From NCBI RefSeq assembly GCF_037038585.1, contig NW_027288732.1:372001-436000 (forward strand): 64,000 bases of DNA, in the 5' to 3' direction. Under the pieces are notes generated by a model. That model saw only the letters and a list, made by a program, of their open reading frames with translations. It did not search any database and was not told where the DNA came from. The stretch is from Patagioenas fasciata (lineage: Eukaryota; Chordata; Aves; Columbiformes; Columbidae). This document shows positions 7,787 to 18,300 of this stretch, one piece after another. The first letter of the stretch is position 1, and every line of letters begins with the position of its first letter. The translations under genes were made by a program, and so were the position numbers.

Positions 7787-10700
7787 CCTAACCCCAAATC
7801 TAAACCTAAAATCTAAACCTAACCCCAAATCTAAACCTAAAATCTAAACCTAACCCCAAATCTAAACCTAAAATCTAAACCTAACCCCAAATCTAAACAT
7901 AAAATCTGAACCTAACCCCAAATCTAAACCTAAAATCTAAACCTAACCCCAAATCTAAACCTAACCCCAAATCTAAACCTCAAATCTAAACCTAACCCCA
8001 AATCTAAACCTAACCCCAAATCTAAACCTAAACTCTAAATCTAACCCCAAATATAAACCTAAAATCTAAACCTAACCCCAAATCTAAACCTAAAATCTAA
8101 ACCTAACCCCAAATCTAAACCTAACCCCAAATCTAAACCTACAATCTAAACCTAACCCCAAATCTAAACCTAACCCCAAATCTAAACCTAAAATCTAAAA
8201 CTAACCCCAAATCTAAACCTAAAATCTAAACCTAACCCCAAATCTAAACCTAACCCCAAATCTAAACCTAAAAATTAAACCTAACCCCAAATCTAAACCT
8301 AAAATCTAAACCTAACCCCAAATCTAAACCTAAAATCTAAACCGAACCCCAAATCTAAACCAAACCCCAAATCTAAACCTAAAATCTAAACCTAACCCCA
8401 AATCTAAACCTAAAATCTAAACCGAACCCCAAATCTAAACCAAACCCCAAATCTAAACCTAAAATCTAAACCTAACTCCAAATCTAAACCTAAAATCTAA
8501 ACCTAACCCCAAATCTAAACCTAACCCCAAATCTAAACCTAAAATCTAAACCTAACCCCAAATCTAAACCTAAAATCTAAACCTAACCCCAAATCTAAAC
8601 CTAAAATCTAAACCTAACCCCAAATCCTAACCTAAAATCTAAACCTAACCCCAAATCTAAACCTAAAATCTAAACCTAACCCCAAATCTAAACCTAACCC
8701 CAACCCCTAACCCCAACCCCTAACCCCAAATATAAACCTGACCCCAAATCTAAACCTAACCCCAACCCCTAACCCCAAATCTAAACCTAACCCCAAATCT
8801 AAACCTAACCCCAACCTCTAACCCCAAATCTAATCCTAACACCAACCCCTAACCCCAAATCTAAACCTAACCCCAAATCTAAACCTAACCCCAACCCCTA
8901 ACCCTAAATCTAAACCTAACCCCAAATCTAAACCTAACCCCAAACCCTAATCCCAAAACTATACCTAACCCCAAATCTAATCCTAACCCCAACCCCTAAC
9001 CCCAAATCTAAACCTAACCCCAATTCTAATCCTAACCCTAACCCCTAACCCCAAATCTAAACCTAACCCCAAATCTAAACCTAACCCCAACCCCTAACCC
9101 CAAATTTAAACCTAACCCCATATCTAAACCTAACCCCAACCCCTAACCCCAAATCGAAACCTAACCCCAAATCTAAACCTAACCCCAACCCCTAACCCCA
9201 AATCTAAACCTAACCCCAAATCTAAACCTAACCCCAACCTCTAACCCCAAATCTAAACATAACCCCAAATCTAAACCTAACCCCAACCCCTAACCCCAAA
9301 TCTAAACCTAACCCCAAATCTAAACCTAAACCCAATCCCTAACCCCAAACCCTAACCCCAACCCCTAACCCCAACCCCTAACCCCAAATCTAAACCTAAC
9401 CCCAACCTCTAAACCCAACCCCTAAATTAAATCTAAAAATAACCCCAACCCCTAACCCCAACCCCTAACCCCAAATCTAAACCTAACCCCAAATATAAAC
9501 CTAACCCCAACCCCTAACCCCAAATCTAAACCTAACCCCAAATCTAAACCTAACCCCAACCGCTAACCCCAAATCTAAACCTAACCCCAAATCTAAACCT
9601 AACCTCAATCCCTGACCCCAATTCTAAACCTAACCCCAAATCTAAACCTAACCCCAACCCCTACCCCCAAATCTAAACCTAACCCCAAATCTAAACCTAA
9701 CCCCAACCCCTAACCCCAAATATAAACCTAACCCCAAATCTTAACCTAACCCCAACCCCTAACCCCAAATCTAAACCTAACCCCAAATCTAAACCTAACC
9801 CCAACCCCTAACCCCAACCCCTAACCCCAAATCTAAACCTAACCCCAAATCTAAACCTAACCCCAAATCTAAACCTAAAATCTAAACCTAACCCCAAATC
9901 TAAACCTAACCCCAACCCCTAACCCCAAATCTAAACCTAACCCCAAATCTAAAACTAACCCCAATCCCTAACCCCAAATCTAAACCTAAACAAAATCTAA
10001 ACCTAACCCCAACCCCTAACCCCAAATCTAAAACCAAACCCAACCCCTAACCCCAAATCTAAACCTAACCTCAACCCCTAACCCCAAATCTAAACCTAAC
10101 CCCAGATCTAAACCTAACCCCAACCCCTAATTCCAATTCTAAATCTAACCTAAAATCTAAACCTAAAATCTAAACCTAACCCCAAATCTAAACCTAAAAT
10201 CTAAACCTAACCCCAAATCTAAACCTAACCCCAAATCTAAACCTAAAATCCAAACCAAACCCCAAATCTAAACCTAAAATCTAAACCTAACCCCAAATCT
10301 AAACCTAACCCCAAATCTAAACCTAAAATCTAAACCTAACCCCAAATCTAAACCTAAAATCTAAACCTAACCCCAAATCTAAACCTAAAATCTAAACCTA
10401 ACCCCAAATCTAAACCTAAAATCTAAACATAACCCCAAATCTAAACCTAAAATCTAAACCTAACCCCAAATCTAAACCTAACCCCAATCCCTAACCCCAA
10501 ATCTAAAACTAACTCCAAATCTAAACCTAACCCCGACCCCTAACCCCAAATCTAAAACTAACCCCAAATCTAAACCTAACCCCAACCCCTAACCCCAAAT
10601 CTAAACCTAATTCGAAATCTAAACCTAACCCCAAATCTAAACCTAACCCCAAATGTAAACCTAAAATCTAAACCTAACCCCAAATCTAAACCTAAAATCT

Positions 10701-11104
10701 AAACCTAACCCCAAATCTAAACCTAAAATCTAAACCTAACCCCAAATCTAAACCTAACCCCAAATCTAAACCTAAAATCTAAACCTAACCCCAAATCTAA
10801 ACCTAAAATCTATACCTAACCCCAAATCTAAACCTAAAATCTAAACCTAACCCCAAATCTAAAACTAACCCCAAATCTAAACCTAAAATCTAAACCTAAC
10901 CCCAAATCTAAACCTCAAATCTAAACCTAACCCCAAATCTAAACCTCAAATCTAAACCTAACCCCAAATCTAAACCTAACCCCAAATCTAAACCTAAAAT
11001 CTAAACCTAACCCCAAATCTAAACCTAAAATCTAAACCTAACCCCAAATCTAAACCTAAAATCTAAACCTAACCCCAAATCTAAACCTAAAATCTAAACC
11101 TAAC
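7787..11104. repeat. Telomere-like satellite array, block 2
   Basis: Same 18+13 bp satellite, no genes. Starts with in-phase A-type 31-bp units, including a local CCGAACCCC/CCAAACCCC variant pair near 8340-8440. It turns C-type at about 8700-9900 and returns to A-type before ERV copy 2. From about 8600 on it follows block 1 from about 960 on. It recurs as 25413-28730 with a few point changes and one converted patch near 27277-27300. Confidence 0.93.
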
Positions 11105-11432
11105 TGTAGTGGCAGAGCCCCCCCCGCCCCAGGGGGATGGGGTTGTCGCCAGCCTGGCTGAGAGGTGAAGCCAGAGACAAAAGAGACTAAAGGACCACCA
11201 TTAGAAGGTAATAATGAGTGAGCAATCGCCGGACACATGCGTGCAGAGCGCATGGACAGTACATGCAGCCTATCATGTTATTGTATAACACGAGTTACAA
11301 CCAATCACGTTGTTGTAAGGCGCATGGACAGGGCAGCTTTGCTATAAAGCTAGCCCGGTCCGACAATAAAGCGAACTCTGTGAACATCATATTGGTGTGT
11401 CAGGTTCCGTGGCTCGCATGGATAAAGCAACA
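11105..11432 (+). repeat. 5' LTR, ERV copy 2 (328 bp)
   Basis: TG...CA LTR with C8 in the C-tract, like all 3' LTRs. It differs from its own 3' LTR at three CpG-type positions (CGCATGG/TGCATGG, CGCATGG/CGCGTGG, AAAGCGAAC/AAAGTGAAC). Confidence 0.92.
11301..11348 (+). promoter_or_regulatory. LTR core promoter, copy 2 (CCAAT 11301-11305, TATA 11343-11348)
   Basis: Same boxes and spacing as in copy 1, with no base change between CCAAT and TATA other than those shared by all 5' LTRs. Confidence 0.7.
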
Positions 11433-11435
11433 CTT

Positions 11436-11453
11436 TGGTGACCCCGACGTGAT
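11436..11453 (+). promoter_or_regulatory. Primer-binding site, tRNA-Trp type (copy 2)
   Basis: Unchanged 18-mer TGGTGACCCCGACGTGAT, three bases after the LTR end. Confidence 0.88.
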
Positions 11454-11567
11454 ACTTCGTATCGAAGCAAGATCGCCGGAAGTGAAGACGCGAGGACGCC
11501 ACCTGGGGGCGACACCAGCCCGGCACTCAATCATAGCGGAAAGTAGGCCTACGAGAAAGCAGGTGGC

Positions 11568-13556
11568 ATGGGAAACACGGCATCCGTGGAAGAAAAAATA
11601 ATAGTGAGAAGTATTCTGCAGCTGGCTGCAAGAACAGGAAGAATTTTGGAAAAAGACGCGGTGGAGCGCCTTTTACTATTCGCCCAGCGTAAGGGCTGTG
11701 TTCGTTCGACGGACGAATTTTTTTCTCCCGGTACATGGGAGGACATAGGGACCGAACTATGGGAAGCGGTTACAAGGGGGAGCCGCGAGGCTTGCGATCT
11801 CGCCAGACCCTGGCGGGAGGTCAGGCAGCTAATGCAGGAAGTCTCAGAGGAGCCGGAGCTGTGTGCCATCCCCTCGGAGCCGCCCGCCGAGAGCTGCCCA
11901 CCCTCCAAGAACTCCGAAGAATCAACACCGCTGGTATGTCCCGTATCAGATCTGGAGTTCTGGGGCGGAGAGCAAATTATACCCTCTGCGCCCGTTGAGC
12001 CATTGCCTGGCTCCGACAACGAATGGCAGCAACCGGCAAGTTTCAACAAGCCAGGACAAGTTAATCCAGCCGACGTGCCTTTGCCGGAGGACCCGATGGA
12101 ACACCAGGACGGAGCACCGCAGAATCGCCCTGACTTCCAGGAGGAGACCCACGTGCAGAGCCTGAAGGACTTACTGAGACGGCAGGAGAGCCAGATGCAA
12201 GAAGTTCTAGAAGCTATGAAACGACTAGATGGCTGTAACAGTAAAACTTCGCAGTTAATAGCATATAAAAAGGCGTCAGATGCAATTAAGGACAGGCTGG
12301 AGGCAACTGGCAGGGAATGTGAAAAACGGGGAAAACAGGAAAGGGAGGGGGCGAAATTAGACCTCACTCCGGAGGAGCTCCGTATCAAAAGGGAGCGAAT
12401 ACAAAAATGGGCTAGACAATGTGTTGAAGATGGGATGTGGTCTGTAAGAGAAGCAGATGAATATTTGAGAGCGCGATATGGAAAAGGGCTGGAGACTGGG
12501 TTAGCAGATCGGTTTGCAAATATGCGTCGACTTACTGATCCACAGGGAAACAGAAGGGAATTGTATAGCAGTGATAATAATGATAATTTGGGTGCTGCCC
12601 CTGTGCATCAGGGTAGAGATATTCCTCGAGATCATTCTTATAATGCAGGGCAACGTTGGCAAGGAGTAATCAGAGATGCAACTATTGAAGGGATCATGTT
12701 ACCTGGTAGTATTACAGCAGTGCCAGTGCACATAGATAATAGAGGACAAAGGCAGTGGTCGCCTTTTGATTGGAAAACGGTTAAGCAATTGCAAAGTGCA
12801 GTTATGCAATATGGTATGGATAATAAGCATGTGATGCAGCTAATCAATTCATTTTTCAAGGGGCAAGTACTAACTCAAACAGATATTAGGGCATTGATGG
12901 AGTTATTGCTTCCTCCAACAGGGTATTTGCTGTTCTTGGACAAGTGGCAGGGGAAAGTGGAATTGGCAGTATTAGAAAATGTTCGTTTACCAGCTGATGA
13001 TCCGTTGCGGTTAGCTAGCATGGACCAGTTACTGGGTCGTGGGCAATATGTGGATGGTGCTACTCAGGCAGCACTTCATCCAAGGATTTTGCAGCAAACG
13101 CAAGGGCTTGCCTTGGCGGCAGTGAAAGAATTGCCAAATAGAGGTAACCCTGTGCCACCCTATTCTACAATAGAGTGGGATCCTGGGGAATCATATATGA
13201 TATTTGTGGATTGTTTAAAAGAAGTGATAGATGCCTCTCCTAACTTGACTCAAGAGGCAGAAGCTGCTGTGGGGAAAGATTTGGCTATGACGAATGCAAA
13301 CACCCAATGCCAACAGATATTAGCCGGTTTGGGAAAAACTGCTTCTTTAGCAGAGATGGTGGAAGCTTGCACACAGGTACCAATTATGCAACAGGAGGTA
13401 GAAAAAGCAAAAATACATGCTCAAGCCCACGCTGCGGCCTTGGCTGCAGCACGTAAGCCTGCAATGAAAGGTGGAAGCCCTTCTTCTTGTGGCCTAGCAT
13501 GTTTTACTTGCAGACAGACAGGACATATTAAAAGAAACTGCCCTCAATATGCTTAG
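11568..13556 (+). CDS. gag: Gag polyprotein, uninterrupted frame (copy 2)
   Basis: Gag of 662 residues with the same sequence as copy 1: myristoylation-type MGNTAS start, PSAP at 139-142, capsid with degenerate major homology region, and one CCHC knuckle before the stop. It lies 114 bp after the primer-binding site under the 5' LTR promoter. The adjoining pol remnant starts in another frame just after the stop, so no Gag-Pol product with protease or polymerase is possible. Confidence 0.93.
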   Translation: MGNTASVEEKIIVRSILQLAARTGRILEKDAVERLLLFAQRKGCVRSTDEFFSPGTWEDIGTELWEAVTRGSREACDLARPWREVRQLMQEVSEEPELCAIPSEPPAESCPPSKNSEESTPLVCPVSDLEFWGGEQIIPSAPVEPLPGSDNEWQQPASFNKPGQVNPADVPLPEDPMEHQDGAPQNRPDFQEETHVQSLKDLLRRQESQMQEVLEAMKRLDGCNSKTSQLIAYKKASDAIKDRLEATGRECEKRGKQEREGAKLDLTPEELRIKRERIQKWARQCVEDGMWSVREADEYLRARYGKGLETGLADRFANMRRLTDPQGNRRELYSSDNNDNLGAAPVHQGRDIPRDHSYNAGQRWQGVIRDATIEGIMLPGSITAVPVHIDNRGQRQWSPFDWKTVKQLQSAVMQYGMDNKHVMQLINSFFKGQVLTQTDIRALMELLLPPTGYLLFLDKWQGKVELAVLENVRLPADDPLRLASMDQLLGRGQYVDGATQAALHPRILQQTQGLALAAVKELPNRGNPVPPYSTIEWDPGESYMIFVDCLKEVIDASPNLTQEAEAAVGKDLAMTNANTQCQQILAGLGKTASLAEMVEACTQVPIMQQEVEKAKIHAQAHAAALAAARKPAMKGGSPSSCGLACFTCRQTGHIKRNCPQYA

Positions 13557-13561
13557 CAGCA

Positions 13562-14673
13562 TTGCAAAAATGGCAAAACTCTCCAGTTAATCTGGTAACA
13601 GATTCTCTTTATGTTGTGGGAATTGTACAAAGAATACATAGAGCACTTTTGCAGCGAGTTTCCAATTCCTTATTGTTTGAAGCATTGTTAGATTTGTGGA
13701 ACGTATTAGATTATAGGACAGCACCAGTATTTATCATGTATATAAAAAGCCATACTAACATACCAGGTGGTCTAGTAGAGGGAAACAGCATTATAGACAA
13801 ACTTGTGGCAGTAGCAGATATATCCCCTTTTGAACAAACCAGACAAGCTCACGAATTCTTTCATCAATCCTCAGCAGCACTCCGAAAGCAGTTTACAATT
13901 ACAAAGGAACAAGCTCGAGCCATTATTGCAGCTTGTCCTGATTGTGCCCGCATAGTCCCTCTCCAACAAAAGGGAGTAAATCCTCGGGGCTTGCAGCCAG
14001 GTCAGTTATGGCAAACTGATATTACTGAATTTGCACCATTTGGCAGACAAAAGTACATTCATGTCTCCATAGATACCTGTTCAGGACTGCTGTGGGCTAC
14101 AGCCTTGACCTCAGCAAATGCAAAGGCAGTAAAACGTCATTTACTACAAGCTTTTGCTGTCATGGGTGTCCCTACACAAATCAAAACAGATAATGGTCCT
14201 GCATATCACTCTGACAGACTTGCAGCCTTCCTCACCCAGTGGAAGGTACAACACCTGTTTGGAATCCCTTATAATTGTACTGGCCAAGCAATTATTGAGC
14301 GTGCACACCGTGCATTAAAAATCTTTTGTCTGTTTTGAAAAAACAAGGGGGAATTGGTGTGAGCCCAGAAGAGGTATTGATGAAGGCATTGTATGTGCTG
14401 AACTGGCTTAATCCTAAAAGTGAAACTGAAATGGAACCAGTTGTTATGCACGATATCAAAAATGTCAAAGATTTTTCCGAAAATGTGCCTAGGGTTAGTG
14501 TGTTTAATCCGACAACACAACAATGGGAAGGTCCTATGTCACTAATAACCTGGGGAAGGGGATATGCTTGTGTTTCTACAGGTAACCACAAAAATTCATG
14601 GATCCCAGCAAAGTGGGTGAGACCTTGGCTAGCTAACAGAGAAGAAACCGATTGCAGTGATGACAACCCTTAA
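13562..14673 (+). pseudogene. pol: pol remnant: RNase H 3' half plus integrase, frameshifted (copy 2)
   Basis: Same truncated, frameshifted pol as copy 1: first frame 13562-14338, C-terminal integrase frame ending at 14673. A private C-to-G change at 14452 turns a His codon into Asp in the integrase C-terminal part (cacgat here, caccat elsewhere). The zinc-binding HHCC and D-D-35-E residues are kept upstream of the frameshift. Confidence 0.9.
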
Positions 14674-14793
14674 CCTCAGACATGTTATCGCTTTAAGCAA
14701 CGAATGTAGCCAATGTTGAGAATACCACTTTGTAAAACAGAGCAGCAATTAATTTTTTGTTATTGGACATGTTCACAGTTACGAAGAGTTTGA

Positions 14794-14978
14794 TTGTATG
14801 TGTTGTTTGAACTTAAAAAGATAGAAGATTTGCAGAACAAGAAAATAACAGAAGATACTGGGTTTTTTGGGGTGAATGCCTTGTTTGGCTAAAAGGAATA
14901 TTGAAAACAGGTTTGTTCTTGTTAATTTTAATTGTATTAGCCTTAATGTTCTTACCCTGTATTTCACACTGTATTTAA
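14794..14978 (+). pseudogene. env: env transmembrane-subunit tail, frameshifted (copy 2)
   Basis: Same remnant as in copy 1: a polar pre-membrane stretch, a frameshift, then a hydrophobic membrane segment and a short tail ending in TAA at 14976-14978. Confidence 0.72.
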
Positions 14979-15009
14979 AGCATGATACGGCGTATTGTTA
15001 ATATTAAAT

Positions 15010-15023
15010 AAAAGAGGGGGAGA
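15010..15023 (+). promoter_or_regulatory. Polypurine tract (copy 2)
   Basis: AAAAGAGGGGGAGA directly before the 3' LTR. Confidence 0.85.
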
Positions 15024-15351
15024 TGTAGTGGCAGAGCCCCCCCCGCCCCAGGGGGATGGGGTTGTCGCCAGCCTGGCTGAGAGGTGAAGCCAGAGACAAA
15101 AGAGACTAAAGGACCACCATTAGAAGGTAATAATGAGTGAGCAATCGCCGGACACATGCGTGCAGAGTGCATGGACAGTACATGCAGCCTATCATGTTAT
15201 TGTATAACACGAGTTACAACCAATCACGTTGTTGTAAGGCGCGTGGACAGGGCAGCTTTGCTATAAAGCTAGCCCGGTCCGACAATAAAGTGAACTCTGT
15301 GAACATCATATTGGTGTGTCAGGTTCCGTGGCTCGCATGGATAAAGCAACA
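15024..15351 (+). repeat. 3' LTR, ERV copy 2 (328 bp)
   Basis: Keeps AACACGAG like the 5' LTRs, unlike copies 1 and 3. AATAAA at 15284-15289 would be the poly(A) signal. Satellite resumes at 15352 with CCTAAC. Confidence 0.92.
15284..15289 (+). terminator. Polyadenylation signal in 3' LTR (copy 2)
   Basis: AATAAA followed by the same GT-rich element as in copy 1. Confidence 0.65.
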
Positions 15352-18300
15352 CCTAACCCCAAATCTAAACCTAAAATCTAAACCTAACCCCAAATCTAAA
15401 CCTAAAATCTAAACCTAACCCCAAATCTAAACCTAAAATCTAAACCTAACCCCAAATCTAAACCTAAAATCTAAACCTAACCCCAAATCTAAACCTAACC
15501 CCAAATCTAAACCTCAAATCTAAACCTAACCCCAAATCTAAACCTAACCCCAAATCTAAACCTAAACTCTAAATCTAACCCCAAATATAAACCTAAAATC
15601 TAAACCTAACCCCAAATCTAAACCTAAAATCTAAACCTAACCCCAAATCTAAACCTAACCCCAAATCTAAACCTACAATCTAAACCTAACCCCAAATCTA
15701 AACCTAACCCCAAATCTAAACCTAAAATCTAAAACTAACCCCAAATCTAAACCTAAAATCTAAACCTAACCCCAAATCTAAACCTAACCCCAAATCTAAA
15801 CCTAAAATCTAAACCTAACCCCAAATCTAAACCTAAAATCTAAACCTAACCCCAAAACTAAACCTAAAATCTAAACCAAACACCAAATCTAAACCTAAAA
15901 TCTAAACCTAACCCCAAATCTAAACCTAACCCCAAATCTAAACCTAAAATCTAAACCTAACCCCAAATCTAAACCTAAAATCTAAACTTAACCCCAAATC
16001 TAAACCTAAAATCTAAACCTAACCCCAAATCTAAACCTAACCCCAAATCTAAACCTTAAAATCCAAACCTAACCCCAAATCTAAACCTAAAATCTAAACC
16101 TAACGCCAAATCTAAACCTAACCCCAACCCCTAACCACAAATCTAAACCTAACCCCAAATCTAAAGATAACCCCAACGCCTAACCCCAAATCTAAACCTA
16201 ACCCCAAATCTAAACCTAAAATCTAAACCTAACCCCAAATCTAAACCTAACCCCAACCCCTAACCCCAAATCTAAACCTAACCCCAAATCTAAACCTAAC
16301 CCCAACCCCTAACTCCAAATCTAAACCTAACCCCAAATCTAAACCTAACCCCAACCCCTAACCCCAAATCTAAAACTAAACCCAAATCTAAATCTAACCC
16401 CGACCCCTAACCCCAAATCTAAACCTAACCCCAAATCTAAACCCCAAATCTAAACCTAACCCCAACCCCTAAACCCAAATCTAAACCTAACCCCAAATAT
16501 AAACCTAACCCCAAATCTAAACCCCAAATCTAAAAATAACCCCAAATCTAAACCTAACCCCAAATCTAAACCCCAAATCTAAACCAAACCACAAATCTAA
16601 ACATAACCCCAACCCCTAAGCCCAAATCTAAACCTAACCCCAACCCCTAACCCCAAATCTAAACCTAACCCCAAATCTAAACATAACCCCAACCCCTAAC
16701 CCCAACCCCTAACCCCAAATCTAAATCTAACCCCAACCCCTAACCCCAACCCCTAACCCCAAATCTAAAAATAACCCCAACCCCTAACCCAACCCCTAAC
16801 CCCAAATCTAAACCTAACCCCAAATCTAAACCTAACCCCAAATCCAAACCTAACCCCAAATGTAAACCTAACCCAAAATCTAAACCAAACCCCAACCTCT
16901 AACTCCAAATCTAAACCTAACCCCAAATCTAAACCTAACCCCGACCCCTAACCCCAAATCTAAACCTAACCCCAAATCTAAACCTAACCCCAAACCCTAA
17001 TCCCAACCACTAACGCCAACCCCTAACCCCAAATGTAAACCTAACCCCAAGCACTAACCCCAAATCTAAACCTAACCCCTAACCCTAACCCCAAAACTAA
17101 ACCTAACCCCAAATCTAATCCTAACCCCAACCCCTAACCCCAAATCAAAACCTAACCCAAAATCTAAACCTAAAATCTAAACCTAACCCCAAATCTAAAC
17201 CTAAAATCTAAACCTAACACCAAATCTAAACCTAAAATCTAAACCTAACCCCAAATCTAACCCTAACCCCAAATCTAAACCTAAAATCTAAACCTAACCC
17301 CAAATCTAAACCTAAAATCTAAACCTAACCCCAAATCTAAACCTAATATCTAAAACTAACCCCAAATCTAAAACTAAAATCTAAACCTAACCCCAAATCT
17401 AAACCTAAAATCTAAACCTGACCCCAAATCTAAACCTAAAATCTAAACCTAACCCCAAATCTAAACCTAACCCCAACCCCTAACCCCAAATGTAAACCTA
17501 ACCCCAAATCTAAACCAAACCCCAACCTCTAACTCCAAATCTAAACCTAACCCCAAATCTAAACCTAACCCCGACCCCTAACCCCAAATCTAAACCTAAC
17601 CCCAAATCTAAACCAAACGCCAACCTCTAACTCCAAATCTAAACCTAACCCCAAATCTAAACCTAACCCCAACCCCTAACCCCAAATCTAAACCTAACCC
17701 CAAATCTAAACGTAACCCCGACCCCTAACCCCAAATCTAAAACTAACCCTAAATCTAAAGCTAACCCCAACCCCTAACCCCAATCTAAACCTAACCCGAA
17801 ATCTAAACCTAACCCCAAATCTAAACCTAACCCCAAATGTAAACCTAAAATCTAAACCAAACCCCAAATCTAAACCTAAAATCTAAACCTAACCCCAAAT
17901 GTAAACCTAAAATCTAAACCTAACCCCAAATCTAAACCTAACCCTAAATCTAAACCTAAAATCTAAACCTAATCCCAAATCTAAACCTAAAATCTAAACC
18001 TAACCCATCATCTAAACCTAACCCCAAATCTAAACCTAAAATCTAAACCTAACCCCAAATCTAAACCTAACCCCAAATCTAAACCTAAAATCTAAACCTA
18101 ACCCCAAATCTAAACCTAACCCCAACCCCTAACCCCAAATCTAAACCTAACCCCAAATCTAAACCTAACCCCAATCCCTAACCCCAAATCTAAATCTAAA
18201 CAAAATCTAAACCTAACCCCAACCCCTAACACCAAATCTAAACCCAAACCCAACCCCTAACCCCAAATCTAAACCTAACATCAACCCCTAACCCCAAATC

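Larger units (their letters stand above)
11105..15351 (+). mobile_element. Defective endogenous retrovirus, copy 2
   Basis: A 4247-bp provirus with the same gene content, deletions and frameshifts as copy 1, offset 7,565 bp inside. It has C8 in the 5' LTR tract and AACACGAG in the 3' LTR, as in copy 4. One private change was found: G at 14452 where the other three copies have C. Confidence 0.93.
900..16100 (+). repeat. Inner ~7.6-kb tandem duplication (two units, ERV copies 1 and 2)
   Basis: The block of satellite, ERV and satellite occurs twice. ERV interiors are 7,565 bp apart (gag 4003 and 11568). The upstream satellite is matched at offset about 7,650 (TATAAACCTG at 1081 and 8731), so the second unit lost about 86 bp of array before its ERV. 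Downstream, 7787 to about 8600 matches 15352 to about 16100 in its variant order (CTCAAATC, ACTCTAAATC, ACAATC variants). The same pair recurs in the second 17.6-kb unit (copies 3 and 4). Outer edges are approximate. Confidence 0.75.
1..17490 (+). repeat. 17.6-kb segmental duplication, first unit (left edge outside the window)
   Basis: This segment carries ERV copies 1 and 2 with their satellite and recurs at offset +17,626 bp. Anchors are the window start (matches 17627), the CGTAAC variant (85 and 17711), the LTR starts 3541/21167 and gag starts 4003/21629. Copies 2 and 4 keep the offset (gag 11568/29194), as does CTCAAATC in the downstream satellite (15513/33139). Downstream of copy 2 the register slips by satellite-module lengths (31, then 98, then 18 bp extra in the second unit). 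Similarity is lost near 17480-17490, compared with about 35250 in the second unit. Edges are approximate. Confidence 0.85.

Noticed and set aside
7572..7847. 91-codon + strand frame in the 3' LTR running into satellite (and its three counterparts)
   Set aside because: Chance frame: its C-terminal part is translated satellite, and the rest covers LTR control elements.
11056..11253. 65-codon minus-strand frames at LTR/satellite edges
   Set aside because: They read satellite and LTR control sequence and have no counterpart with a function.
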